A DNA stretch of 64,000 nt. Source: Streptomyces natalensis ATCC 27448 (lineage in GTDB: Bacteria > Actinomycetota > Actinomycetes > Streptomycetales > Streptomycetaceae). The translations under genes were made by a program, and so were the position numbers. The notes beneath the pieces were generated by a model. The model had not been told where the DNA came from. It did no database searches and saw only the letters and a list, made by a program, of their open reading frames with translations. The stretch is from contig NZ_JRKI01000045.1 of NCBI RefSeq assembly GCF_000935125.1, positions 237,058 to 301,057 on the forward strand, given 5' to 3'. Every line of letters starts with the position of its first letter. Positions within the stretch are counted from its first letter, which is position 1. Positions 34,085 to 42,560 of the stretch are shown here, piece by piece.

Positions 34085-36349
34085 TCACCGCAGGGTGAGG
34101 CGGGGCTTGGGGGCGTCGGTGCGGCCGGTGGGCGGGGTGCGGCTGCCTGCCTGGTAGGGCAGCGGCCAGGGGGCGCCGGGGCCCGCGTAGCCCTGCTCGG
34201 CGGCGGCGTGCAGGGTCCAGTGCGGGTCGTACAGATGCGGCCGGGCCAGTGCGCACAGGTCGGCGCGTCCGGCCAGCACGAGCGAGTTGACGTCGTCCCA
34301 GGAGGAAATGGCGCCGACCGCGATGACGGGGGTGCCGAGGGTGTTGCGGATCCGGTCGGCGAACGGCGTCTGGTAGGAGCGGCCGAAGTCGGGGCGCTCA
34401 TGGGAGACGACCTGTCCGGTGGAGACGTCGATCGCATCGGCTCCGTGTTCGGCGAAGGCGGCCGCGATGGCGAGGGCGTCGTCGGCGGTGGTGCCGCCGT
34501 CGGCCCAGTCGGTGGCCGAGATCCGGACCGTCATGGGGCGCTCGGCCGGCCACGCCTCGCGCACCGCGTCGAAGACCTCCAGGGGGAAGCGCAGCCGGCC
34601 GGCCAGGGAACCTCCGTAGGCGTCCGTACGGTGGTTCGTCAGCGGGGACAGGAAGCCGGACAGCAGATATCCGTGGGCGCAGTGGAGTTCGAGGAGGTCG
34701 AACCCGCAGCGGGCGGCGCGGGCCGCGGCGGCCGTGAACTGCCCCCGGAGGACGGAGAGTTCGGCCGCGGTCAGCTCCTGGGGGCGCTGGCTGCCGGGCC
34801 GGTACGGAAGGGGGGATGCGGCGACGAGCGGCCAGTTGCCCTCGTCGAGTGGCTGGTCGATGCCCTGCCACATCAGCTTGGTGGAGCCCTTGCGGCCCGC
34901 GTGGCCGAGCTGGACGCCGATGGCCGTGCCGGGCGACCGGTCGTGCACGAAGTCGGTGACGCGGCGCCAGGCGTCGGCCTGGCCGGGGGTGTAGAGACCG
35001 GCGCAGCCGGGAGTGATCCGGCCCTGTTCGCTGACGCACACCATCTCGGTCATGATCAGCCCGGCGCCGCCCAGCGCCCTGGCCCCCAGGTGGACGAGGT
35101 GGAAGTCGCCGGGGACGCCGTCCTGCGCGGAGTACATGTCCATGGGGGAGACGACGACGCGGTTGCGCAGGGTCAGGCCGCGCAGCCGGAACGGGGTGAA
35201 CATCGGCGGGGTGTGCTCGGAGCAGCCGTACTCGCGCTCGACGGCCGCGGTGAAGCGGCGGTCGCGCAGGCGCAGATTGCCGTGGGTGACGCGGCGGCTG
35301 CGGGTGAGGAGGTTGAAGGCGAACTGATACGGCGGCTGGTCGAGGTAGGTGGCCAGCTCCTCGAACCACGCCAGGCTGGCGCGGGCGGCGCGCTGGGTGG
35401 AGGCGACGACGGGGCGGCGCTCTGCCTCGTAGGCGGCCAGCGCGCTCGCGGTGTCGGGCTGTTCCTGGAGGCAGGCGGCCAGCGCGAGGGCGTCCTCGAC
35501 GGCGAGTTTGGTGCCGGAGCCGATGGAGAAGTGCGCGGTGTGCGCGGCATCGCCGAGCAGCACCGTGCTGCCGTGCGACCAGCGCGCGTTGACGACCGTA
35601 CGGAACGCGGTCCAGGCGGAGTTGTTGGAGTGCAGCGGACGGCCGCTCAGCGCCTCGGCGAAGGTCTTGGCGCACCACGCCGCCGACTCCTGCTCATCGG
35701 CCCGGTCGAGCCCGGCGGCCCGCCAGACCTCTTCCCGCATCTCGACGATGACGGTGCTGGCATCGCGCGAGAAGGGGTAGGCGTGGAGCTGTACCACCCC
35801 GTGCTCCGTTTCCGCGATCTCGAACCGGAAGGCGTCGAAGGCGAAGTCGGCGGCGAGCCAGATGTAGCGGCAGCGGTGGGTGGTCAGCCGCGGGCCGAAG
35901 GCGGCGGCGTGGGCGGTGCGGGTGGTGCTGTGCACCCCGTCGGCGGCGATGACCAGGTCGTGGGTGCGGGCGAGTTCCGCGGCGGGCGGGGCCTCGGCGC
36001 GAAAGCGCAGGTCGATGCCGAGGGCGCGGCAGCGCCGGTGCAGGATGTCCAGCAGCCGGCGGCGGCCGAGCGCGGCGAAACCGTGGCCACCGGAGGTCAG
36101 GGTGCGGCCCCGGTGGACGATGTCGATGTCGTCCCAGCGGACGAACTCCGCCTGGAGCGCGCGGTAGACCTCCGGGTCGGCGTGCTCGATGCCGCCGAGG
36201 GTCTCGTCGGAGAGGACGACGCCGAAACCGAAGGTGTCGTCGGGGGCATTGCGCTCCCACACGGTGATCTCGCGGGTGGGGTCGAGGCGTTTGAGCAGGG
36301 CGGCGGCGTAGAGCCCGGCGGGCCCGCCGCCGATGACCGCGACCCGCAC
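34085..36349 (-). CDS. Fused 2-aminobenzoyl-CoA (or salicylyl-CoA) monooxygenase / old-yellow-enzyme reductase
   Basis: 754 residues. The N-terminal half is a class A flavin monooxygenase: VAVIGGGPAGLYAAALL, a mid-domain DHV-type AADGVHS and LLGDAAHTAHFSIGSG. From about residue 390 it becomes an old yellow enzyme: FTPFRLRGLTLRNRVVVSP, HAGRKGS, and a HCAHGYLLSGFLSPLTN segment. This fusion is the architecture of 2-aminobenzoyl-CoA monooxygenase/reductase, which hydroxylates and then reduces the ring. The presence of a 2-aminobenzoate-type CoA ligase supports that over salicylyl-CoA. The GTG at 36349 (AGGGGA upstream, 2 bp after the hydratase stop) is preferred over the GTG at 36367. Confidence 0.88.
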   Translation of the reverse strand: MRVAVIGGGPAGLYAAALLKRLDPTREITVWERNAPDDTFGFGVVLSDETLGGIEHADPEVYRALQAEFVRWDDIDIVHRGRTLTSGGHGFAALGRRRLLDILHRRCRALGIDLRFRAEAPPAAELARTHDLVIAADGVHSTTRTAHAAAFGPRLTTHRCRYIWLAADFAFDAFRFEIAETEHGVVQLHAYPFSRDASTVIVEMREEVWRAAGLDRADEQESAAWCAKTFAEALSGRPLHSNNSAWTAFRTVVNARWSHGSTVLLGDAAHTAHFSIGSGTKLAVEDALALAACLQEQPDTASALAAYEAERRPVVASTQRAARASLAWFEELATYLDQPPYQFAFNLLTRSRRVTHGNLRLRDRRFTAAVEREYGCSEHTPPMFTPFRLRGLTLRNRVVVSPMDMYSAQDGVPGDFHLVHLGARALGGAGLIMTEMVCVSEQGRITPGCAGLYTPGQADAWRRVTDFVHDRSPGTAIGVQLGHAGRKGSTKLMWQGIDQPLDEGNWPLVAASPLPYRPGSQRPQELTAAELSVLRGQFTAAAARAARCGFDLLELHCAHGYLLSGFLSPLTNHRTDAYGGSLAGRLRFPLEVFDAVREAWPAERPMTVRISATDWADGGTTADDALAIAAAFAEHGADAIDVSTGQVVSHERPDFGRSYQTPFADRIRNTLGTPVIAVGAISSWDDVNSLVLAGRADLCALARPHLYDPHWTLHAAAEQGYAGPGAPWPLPYQAGSRTPPTGRTDAPKPRLTLR

Positions 36350-36351
36350 GG

Positions 36352-37179
36352 CTACTTCCCCTGCCACTTGGGCGTCCGCTTCTCGGTGAAGGCGGCATGG
36401 AATTCGGCGTAGTCGGCGCTGTTCATCAGCAGTGCCTGCGTGGCGGCGTCCATCTCGACGGCGGCGGCCAGCGGCATGTCCAGCTCGGCGGTGAGCAGCG
36501 CCTTGGTCTGGGCGTGGGCGAGCGCGGGGCCCTGTGCGAGCCGCCGGGCGAGCGCCGCCGCCGCCTCGTCGGCACTCCCTTCCTCGGCGAGCTCGCTGAT
36601 CAGCCCGATCCGTTCGGCCTCCGGGGCGCGGACCGTGTCGCCGAGCATCAGCAGCCGGGTGGCATGACCGAGGCCGACGACGCGGGGCAGCAGGTAGGCC
36701 GCGCCCATGTCGCCGCCGGACAGGCCGACCTTCGTGAAGAGGAACGCGAAACGGGCGGAGGGATCGGCGACCCGGAAGTCGGCGGCCAGCGCCAGCACCG
36801 CCCCGGCGCCCGCCGCGACGCCGTGCACGGCCGCGATCACCGGGAACGGCGCCTCCCGCAGCGCCCGTACGACCTGCCCGGTCATCCGGTTGAAGTCCAG
36901 CAGCTGCCCGGTGTCCATGGCCAGGGTGGCGCCGATGATCTCCTCGACGTCCCCACCGGAACAGAAGCCGCGCCCCTCGCCCCCGAGGACCAGGGCGCGT
37001 ACGGAACGCTCCCGCGACAACTCCGCCAGCAGATCCCGCAGATCCGCATAGGCCTCGAAGGTGAGCGCATTGAGCTTCTCGGGGCGGGTGAGGGTGACGG
37101 TGACGACGCCGTCGTTCCTGGTCACCCGGAGGTGCTCCCAGGCGCGGGTGGACTGGGCGGATCCTGCGAACGGACTCAT
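36352..37179 (-). CDS. Enoyl-CoA hydratase/isomerase family protein
   Basis: 275 residues with the crotonase fold: NDGVVTVTLTRPEKLNALT, the oxyanion-hole segments RGFCSGGDVEEI and HGVAAGAGAVLALAADFRVAD, and FTKVGLSGGDMGAAYLLPRVVG. It is 2 bp upstream of the fused monooxygenase/reductase, so the two are one operon. In the aminobenzoyl-CoA route it would act on the reduced, non-aromatic ring CoA ester. The ATG at 37179 follows GAGGGGG. A CGTTACG-GC-CGTCACG element lies 136 bp upstream. Confidence 0.9.
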   Translation of the reverse strand: MSPFAGSAQSTRAWEHLRVTRNDGVVTVTLTRPEKLNALTFEAYADLRDLLAELSRERSVRALVLGGEGRGFCSGGDVEEIIGATLAMDTGQLLDFNRMTGQVVRALREAPFPVIAAVHGVAAGAGAVLALAADFRVADPSARFAFLFTKVGLSGGDMGAAYLLPRVVGLGHATRLLMLGDTVRAPEAERIGLISELAEEGSADEAAAALARRLAQGPALAHAQTKALLTAELDMPLAAAVEMDAATQALLMNSADYAEFHAAFTEKRTPKWQGK

Positions 37180-37314
37180 CGGGCTGTCTGCCCCCTCTGG
37201 CCGGACGGCTGATACCTGCGGTCGGTGGCCGCGCCGGGTGTCGGCGCGGGTGGCGCTGGGGTGCTCGGCGTGCTTGGGGTGCGGGGGTGCTACCACTCGA
37301 AGTTATCAGTCGTT

Positions 37315-37330
37315 CGTTACGGCCGTCACG
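37315..37330. promoter_or_regulatory. CGTNACG operator upstream of enoyl-CoA hydratase operon
   Basis: CGTTACG (37315-37321), GC, CGTCACG (37324-37330): a 16-bp near-palindrome matching on 14 positions. The two heptamers are the same ones found at 27623-27640 in the divergent promoter of the ligase and dehydrogenase genes. Confidence 0.5.
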
Positions 37331-37593
37331 AGGACGATATAAACGGGCGATTTAAACGGGCGATGCAGACCGGCGGTATCAACCGTCCCTCACGGGTCGG
37401 CGGGTGCGGGGCTACGTTCCGACGTGCCGGGACACACGGGCCCGGGACAATCGACCCTGGAGCGACGGGCCGGAAGTCCCGCCTCCCTGGGACACAGGTC
37501 CCGATGGTCCCGGCCGCCCGGCCCTGCCCGGCAGCCCGTGCGCTTCCTACCGTTGAGGCAGTCCCCTCGGGCCCCAGCGAACGGAACAGCTCC

Positions 37594-38040
37594 ATGACGG
37601 AGATCGCCGAACCGCTTCTCCCCCCTGCCTGGCGCATCACGCTGCCGCACGCCCCCGACGCCGTCCCCATGGCCCGCGCGCTGGTCCGCACGGCCCTGCA
37701 CGATCTACGGGCCGCCGCCGACGGCGACGCGGCCGAGCTGCTGATCGCCGAACTGGTCACCCACGCCGTGGAGCACACCCGGGCCACCCACCCCATTCAC
37801 CTCGTGGTGGAACGGGTGACGGCCGGCTGCCGGGTCGCGGTGCACGACGGCGCTTCGAGACCCGTCGACGGCACCGGGGCCGGGGAAGCCGGTCACCGTG
37901 GGGAGAACGGCTCCCGTGAGAAGAACGGCTCGCGGGAGGAGAGCGGCTCCCGCGAGGCGGCCGGCTCCCCCATGGGCAACGACTCCCGGCCGATGCCGGA
38001 CGGCAAGGCCGTCTGGTTCACCCTTCCCGCGCTGCCATAG
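37594..38040 (+). CDS. Short ATP-binding protein, anti-sigma-kinase (RsbW/SpoIIAB) type
   Basis: 148 residues. The first 80 resemble the HATPase_c fold of actinobacterial anti-sigma factor kinases: PDAVPMARALVRTALHDL, then AELLIAELVTHAVEHT carrying the N-box (His replaces the usual Asn). The G-box region is replaced by a low-complexity linker of NGSRE/GSREE units ending in AVWFTLPALP. With the N-box Asn and G-boxes missing or changed, kinase activity is doubtful. The gene overlaps the convergent permease gene by 23 bp. Confidence 0.7.
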   Translation: MTEIAEPLLPPAWRITLPHAPDAVPMARALVRTALHDLRAAADGDAAELLIAELVTHAVEHTRATHPIHLVVERVTAGCRVAVHDGASRPVDGTGAGEAGHRGENGSREKNGSREESGSREAAGSPMGNDSRPMPDGKAVWFTLPALP

Positions 38041-39511
38041 CCGGAGCCGCAGCCGGAGTCGCAGCAACTGCGCCCGCCGGCCCGCCGCCGTCCGGGGACT
38101 GCACGAGCCGGGACCGCCGCCGCCCGTAGCACGCGTACACCAGCGCGCCGACGACCAGGAATCCGGCGAACTGGAGCCAGGTCGCCAGGCCGGTCCCGTA
38201 GATCAGATAGCCGCAGAACGCGATGCCGAGCAGCGGGCTGGCCGGGAAGAGCGGTACCCGGAAGCGGCGCGGCAGATCGGGGCGGGTGCGGCGCAGGACC
38301 AGTACACAGACATTGACCACGGCCATGACCGCCAGCGTTCCGATGGTGGTCAGGTTCATCACCACATCGAGCGGCACGACCGCGGCCGGGACGGCGAAGA
38401 GGACCGCGACGATCCAGGTGCCCGCGACCGGTGTGGCGGTCCGGGGCGAGATCCGCTCGAAGATCCGCGGGATCAGGCCGTCCCGGGACATCGACATCAG
38501 GATGCGCGTCTGGCCGTACATCACCGCAAGGACGACGGAGGCGATGGCGACGACGGCGCCGAAGGCGATCACCCCGCCGCCGAAGGTGGAGTGGGTGACC
38601 TTGTTGACGATCAGCGAGAGCGCGGCGGGCCGCCCCGCGACCTGGTCGGAGGAGAGCGCGCCGATGGCGGCGAGGGCGACCAGGCAGTACAGCGCGGTGA
38701 CCACGCCGAGGCAGATCAGGATCGCGAGGGGGATGTTGCGCCGCGGGTTCTTGACCTCCTCACCGGCCGTGGTGATCGCGTCGAAGCCGATGTAGGAGAA
38801 GAACGCGACGGAGGCGCCGGAGGTGATCCCGGCGATGCTCTGGGGGGCGAACGGCGTCAGGTGCCCGGCCCGGAAGGCGCTGAAGCCGATCGCGCAGAAC
38901 AGCACCAGGATCGCGAGCTTGAGGACGGCCATCGCGGCGGTCGCGCGGGCGCTCTCCCGGATGCCGCGGACGAGCAGCAGCGCGGCGAGCAGCATCACGA
39001 CCACCGCCGGGAGGTTGACGATGCCGCCGTCACCGGGCGGGTTGGAGAGCGCGGCGGGCAGCTGCCAGCCGATCGTGCTGCCGAGGAGTTCGTTGAGGTA
39101 CTGCCCCCAGCCGACGGCGACCGCCGAGACCGAGATGCCGTATTCGAGCAGCAGACACCAGCCGACGAGGAAGGCGGTGCGCTCGCCGAGGGTGGCGTAG
39201 GCGTAGGAGTACGAGCTGCCCGAGACCGGGATGGCGCCGCCCAGCTCGGCGAAGGAGAAGGCGGTGAAAACGCAGGTGGCGGCCGCCAGGACGAAGGAGA
39301 CCAGAACGGCGGGGCCGGCCTCGGCGACGGTGTCGGACAGGCCGACGAAGATGCCGGTGCCCACGATGGCGCCGATGCCGAAGCACACGAGCTGGAAGAG
39401 CCCCATGCTGCGCTTGAGGCCGTTGCCTTCGAGGTCCGCGCCGGATTCGGCGACGAGGAGGTCGGGGGACTTGATGCGCAGTCCGGACGAGCCTGGGAAG
39501 GGCGAGCGCAT
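38018..39511 (-). CDS. APC-family amino acid permease
   Basis: 497 residues, about 12 membrane helices. The N-terminal GLFQLVCFGIGAIVGTGIFVGL is the APC helix-1 signature that binds the substrate carboxylate, and SYIGFDAITTAGEEVKNPRRNIP is the conserved segment after helix 6. It resembles cationic amino acid transporters. Lying downstream of ornithine carbamoyltransferase and arginine deiminase genes in the same direction, it may import arginine or exchange it for ornithine. The ATG at 39511 has GAGAGAG upstream. Confidence 0.9.
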   Translation of the reverse strand: MRSPFPGSSGLRIKSPDLLVAESGADLEGNGLKRSMGLFQLVCFGIGAIVGTGIFVGLSDTVAEAGPAVLVSFVLAAATCVFTAFSFAELGGAIPVSGSSYSYAYATLGERTAFLVGWCLLLEYGISVSAVAVGWGQYLNELLGSTIGWQLPAALSNPPGDGGIVNLPAVVVMLLAALLLVRGIRESARATAAMAVLKLAILVLFCAIGFSAFRAGHLTPFAPQSIAGITSGASVAFFSYIGFDAITTAGEEVKNPRRNIPLAILICLGVVTALYCLVALAAIGALSSDQVAGRPAALSLIVNKVTHSTFGGGVIAFGAVVAIASVVLAVMYGQTRILMSMSRDGLIPRIFERISPRTATPVAGTWIVAVLFAVPAAVVPLDVVMNLTTIGTLAVMAVVNVCVLVLRRTRPDLPRRFRVPLFPASPLLGIAFCGYLIYGTGLATWLQFAGFLVVGALVYACYGRRRSRLVQSPDGGGPAGAVAATPAAAPAMAAREG

Positions 39512-39693
39512 GGGTGGTTCTCTCTCTGGTGGTGCGATGCGCGCGGCGGGGTGGGCCACACACGGATCGGGGTCCGGACCGGTGGGTCCGAACCCCGTGA
39601 GCGGCTCGATGGTAACCGCAGGAACTGCATGATCGCCCGTTGAGGCGTATGGCTATGCAGGTGGCGGTGACGGTGCGCAGACGCGGGATTCCG

Positions 39694-40698
39694 TCACTCG
39701 GCGAGCGTCGCCACCAGGACCGCCTTGATCGTGTGCATCCGGTTCTCCGCCTCGTCGAAGACGACGGAGTGCGCGGACTCGAAGACCTCGTCGGTGACCT
39801 CCAGCGACTCCAGCCCGTGCCGCTCGTGGATCTCCCGGCCGACGGCCGTGCCCAGGTCGTGGTACGCGGGCAGGCAGTGCAGGAACTTCACCTCCGGCTT
39901 CCCGGTGGCGCGCAGGACGTCCATGGTGACGGCATACGGGGCGAGCAGCGCGATCCGCTCGTCCCAGACCTCCTTGGGCTCCCCCATGGAGACCCAGACG
40001 TCCGTGGCGACGAAGTCCGCACCGCGCACACCCTCGGCGACGTCCTCGGTGAGCGTGATCCGGGCGCCGCTCTCCTCGGCGAGCTGCCGCGCCTGGGCGA
40101 TGACCACCTCCTCGGGCCACAGCTGCTTCGGCGCCACGATCCGTACGTCCATGCCGAGCAGGGCGCCGGTGACCAGGTAGGAGTTGCCCATGTTGTTGCG
40201 GGCGTCGCCGAGATAGGCGAAGGCGGTCTCCGCCAGGGGGCGGCCCTGGCCGTGCTCGACCATGGTCAGGACGTCGGCGAGCATCTGGGTGGGGTGCCAG
40301 TCGTCGGTCAGTCCGTTGAAGACCGGAACCCCGGCGTGCGCGGCGAGCTCCTCGACGTCCGCCTGGCTGCTGCCGCGGAATTCGATGCCGTCGAACATCC
40401 GGCCCAGCACCCGGGCGGTGTCCTTGACCGACTCCTTGTGCCCGATCTGCGAACCGGACGGGTCGAGATAGGTGGTCGAGGCGCCCTGGTCGGCGGCCGC
40501 GACCTCGAAGGAGCAGCGGGTCCTGGTCGAGGTCTTCTCGAAGATCAGGGCGATATTGCGGCCCTTCAGGCGGGGAATCTCGGTCCCGGCGCGCTTCGCG
40601 GCCTTGAGTTCGGCCGCGAGGTCGATCAGCCGGCGGAATTCCTCGGCGCTGAAGTCCAGCTCCTTGAGGAAGTGGCGGCCGGTGAGGTCTATCGCCAT
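39694..40698 (-). CDS. argF: Ornithine carbamoyltransferase
   Basis: 334 residues. Carbamoyl-phosphate binding is shown by EKTSTRTRCSFE and HPTQMLADVLT, ornithine binding by DVWVSMGE and the catalytic HCLPAYHD. Beside arginine deiminase and a permease it is probably the catabolic enzyme, splitting citrulline to ornithine and carbamoyl phosphate, although sequence alone does not separate it from the biosynthetic one. No carbamate kinase gene is visible in the window. The ATG at 40698 has AGGAG upstream and a palindrome-rich promoter (40754-40779). Confidence 0.93.
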   Translation of the reverse strand: MAIDLTGRHFLKELDFSAEEFRRLIDLAAELKAAKRAGTEIPRLKGRNIALIFEKTSTRTRCSFEVAAADQGASTTYLDPSGSQIGHKESVKDTARVLGRMFDGIEFRGSSQADVEELAAHAGVPVFNGLTDDWHPTQMLADVLTMVEHGQGRPLAETAFAYLGDARNNMGNSYLVTGALLGMDVRIVAPKQLWPEEVVIAQARQLAEESGARITLTEDVAEGVRGADFVATDVWVSMGEPKEVWDERIALLAPYAVTMDVLRATGKPEVKFLHCLPAYHDLGTAVGREIHERHGLESLEVTDEVFESAHSVVFDEAENRMHTIKAVLVATLAE

Positions 40699-40753
40699 GG
40701 TGGACTCCTGGTTCGCGGCAATCGGGGTGGACGGACTCGGACCATGGAATTAT

Positions 40754-40779
40754 ATACGAGCTTACGTATCTCTATACGT
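40754..40779 (-). promoter_or_regulatory. AT-rich palindromic operator and -10 box upstream of argF
   Basis: ACGTAT-CTCT-ATACGT (40764-40779) is a perfect 6-bp inverted repeat with 4-bp spacer; ATACG at 40754-40758 forms an overlapping second palindrome with CGTAT at 40765-40769. On the minus strand a perfect TATAAT follows directly (about 40749-40754). Such low-GC sequence is rare in this genome. The 267-bp gap also holds a 20-bp direct repeat at 40877 and 40917. Confidence 0.55.
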
Positions 40780-40965
40780 CCGCCCGGTCCACCCGGTCCG
40801 CGCCCTCCTTGCGTACCCCGATTCCCGGGGCCCTGCCACCGGGGCGCCGGCCGGTGAGTCCGTCACCTGCGGGCCCGTGCGCCGTCAGCCCGCGAGCGCC
40901 TACGCCCGTGCGCTCCGTGCGCCGTCAGCCCGCGAGTCCCTGCGCCCGCGCACCCCGTCCGCCCG

Positions 40966-42201
40966 TCACCCCACCCCCGGTACCGCCTCCCGCGTCACCG
41001 GACAGCTCATGCACCGCGGCCCGCCCCGCCCCCGTCCCAGCTCGCTCCCGGGGATGGTGATCACCTCGATACCGCGCTTCCGCAGGAACGTATTGGTCGT
41101 GACGTTCCGCTCGTACGCCACGACCACGCCCGGCTCCACCGCCAGTACATTGCAGCCGTCGTCCCACTGCTCGCGCTGCGCGGAGTGCACGTCCTGGGTC
41201 GGCGTCAGCACCCGGATGTCGTCCAGCCCCAGGGCGGCCGCTATGGCGCGGTGCATATGCTCCGGCGGATGGTCGGTGACCTTGAGGTCCTGCTCGCCGG
41301 AGCCGGCCTCGATGGTGTACGAGCGGAGCATGCCCAGGCCCGCGTACTGCGTGAAGGTGTCGCCGTCGATCATGGTCATGACGGTGTCCAGATGCATGAA
41401 GGCCCGCCGCTTGGGCATGTCGAGGGCCACGATCGTGCGCGCGGAACCCGCCGCGAACAGCCCGCGCGCCAGCAGTTCCACCGCCTGCGGGGTGGTCCGT
41501 TCGCTCATCCCGATCAGGACCGCCCCGCTGCCCAGCACCAGGACGTCGCCGCCCTCGATCGTCGAGGGGTAGTCCGCCTGGCCCTCGGACCAGACGTGGA
41601 AGTTCTCGCTGCGGAAGAGCGGGTGGTGGCGGTAGATCGCCTCGTAGTGCACGGTTTCGCGCTGCCGGGCGGGCCAGCGCATGGAGTTGATCGAGACGCC
41701 GTCGTAGATCCAGGCGGAGGTGTCGCGGGTGAAGAGGTGGTTGGGCAGCGGATCGAGCAGGAAGTCGTCCATCTCCATGACGTGGAAGCGGACGGAGATC
41801 GGCTCGGCGTGCCGTTCCAGGAACTCCCGCTTGGTCATACCGCCCACCAGCGCCTCGGCGAGTTCGGACACCGGCAGTTCGTCGAACGCCGCCCGCAGAT
41901 GGTCGGTGGCCAGCGGCCCGTACTCCTTCTCGTCGAAGACCCGGTCCAGGACCAGCCGCCGCGCCTCGGGGACCTCCAGGCTCTCGGCCAGCAGATCCCC
42001 GAAGAGGTGGACGGCCACGCCCCGGTCCCGCAGCACATCGGCGAACCCGTCGTGCTCGGCCCGCGCCCGGCGCACCCACAGCACGTCGTCGAAGAGCAAG
42101 GCGTCCTTGTTCGACGGGGTGAGCCGCTTCAGCTCCAGATCCGGGCGATGCAAAATGACCCGGCGCAGCCGCCCGGCCTCGGAGTCGACATGGAATCCCA
42201 T
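40966..42201 (-). CDS. arcA: Arginine deiminase
   Basis: 411 residues. Catalytic features of the guanidino-group-modifying superfamily are present: the substrate Asp region FTRDTSAWIYDGV, EGGDVLVLG, HLDTVMTMID with the active His, and the nucleophile Cys397 in GGPRCMSCPVTREA. It converts arginine to citrulline and ammonia; the downstream ornithine carbamoyltransferase continues the pathway. The ATG at 42201 has GGGGAG directly upstream. It lies 267 bp from argF, so the two probably have separate promoters. Confidence 0.94.
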   Translation of the reverse strand: MGFHVDSEAGRLRRVILHRPDLELKRLTPSNKDALLFDDVLWVRRARAEHDGFADVLRDRGVAVHLFGDLLAESLEVPEARRLVLDRVFDEKEYGPLATDHLRAAFDELPVSELAEALVGGMTKREFLERHAEPISVRFHVMEMDDFLLDPLPNHLFTRDTSAWIYDGVSINSMRWPARQRETVHYEAIYRHHPLFRSENFHVWSEGQADYPSTIEGGDVLVLGSGAVLIGMSERTTPQAVELLARGLFAAGSARTIVALDMPKRRAFMHLDTVMTMIDGDTFTQYAGLGMLRSYTIEAGSGEQDLKVTDHPPEHMHRAIAAALGLDDIRVLTPTQDVHSAQREQWDDGCNVLAVEPGVVVAYERNVTTNTFLRKRGIEVITIPGSELGRGRGGPRCMSCPVTREAVPGVG

Positions 42202-42349
42202 CTCCCCATCTTGGCCGCTCCACGGCGCCTGGGAACCTTACGGGACGATGTCGGCCGATGTTGGGGGGTGGCGGGGGCCGAAGGGTGCCGGTGAGGGGGA
42301 GGACCGCGGCCGGGCGCGGAGCGGCACCTGCGCACGGGGGGTGCGTCGG

Positions 42350-42560
42350 CGCGCCGGTCGGGCATTCCGGCCGGAAATCCGGCCCCGGATTCCGGTGGGG
42401 GGTTCCGGTCCCGGACAGGCATTCCGGTCCGGGATTCCGGTCCTGGTCGGGCATTCCGGTCCGGCAATTCGGGGCCCGCTCAGGGATTGTTCAGGGCCCG
42501 CTCAGGGACCGCTCAGGGACTTCTCCGGGTTTTCTCCGGGTTTTCTCCGGGACGGACCGT
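42350..42560. repeat. Degenerate short-repeat tract
   Basis: Several copies of ATTCCGGTCC-like decamers (42364-42470), then GCTCAGGGA units (42479-42520), then TTCTCCGGG-TTT units (42522-42550). The tract spans the gap downstream of the convergent MFS and arginine deiminase genes and runs into the MFS 3' end, giving that protein a low-complexity tail. It looks like slipped-strand expansion rather than a functional array. Confidence 0.5.

Noticed and set aside
37594..38040. Active anti-sigma factor kinase
   Set aside because: The N-box Asn is His and the G-boxes are missing, so only the fold is claimed.
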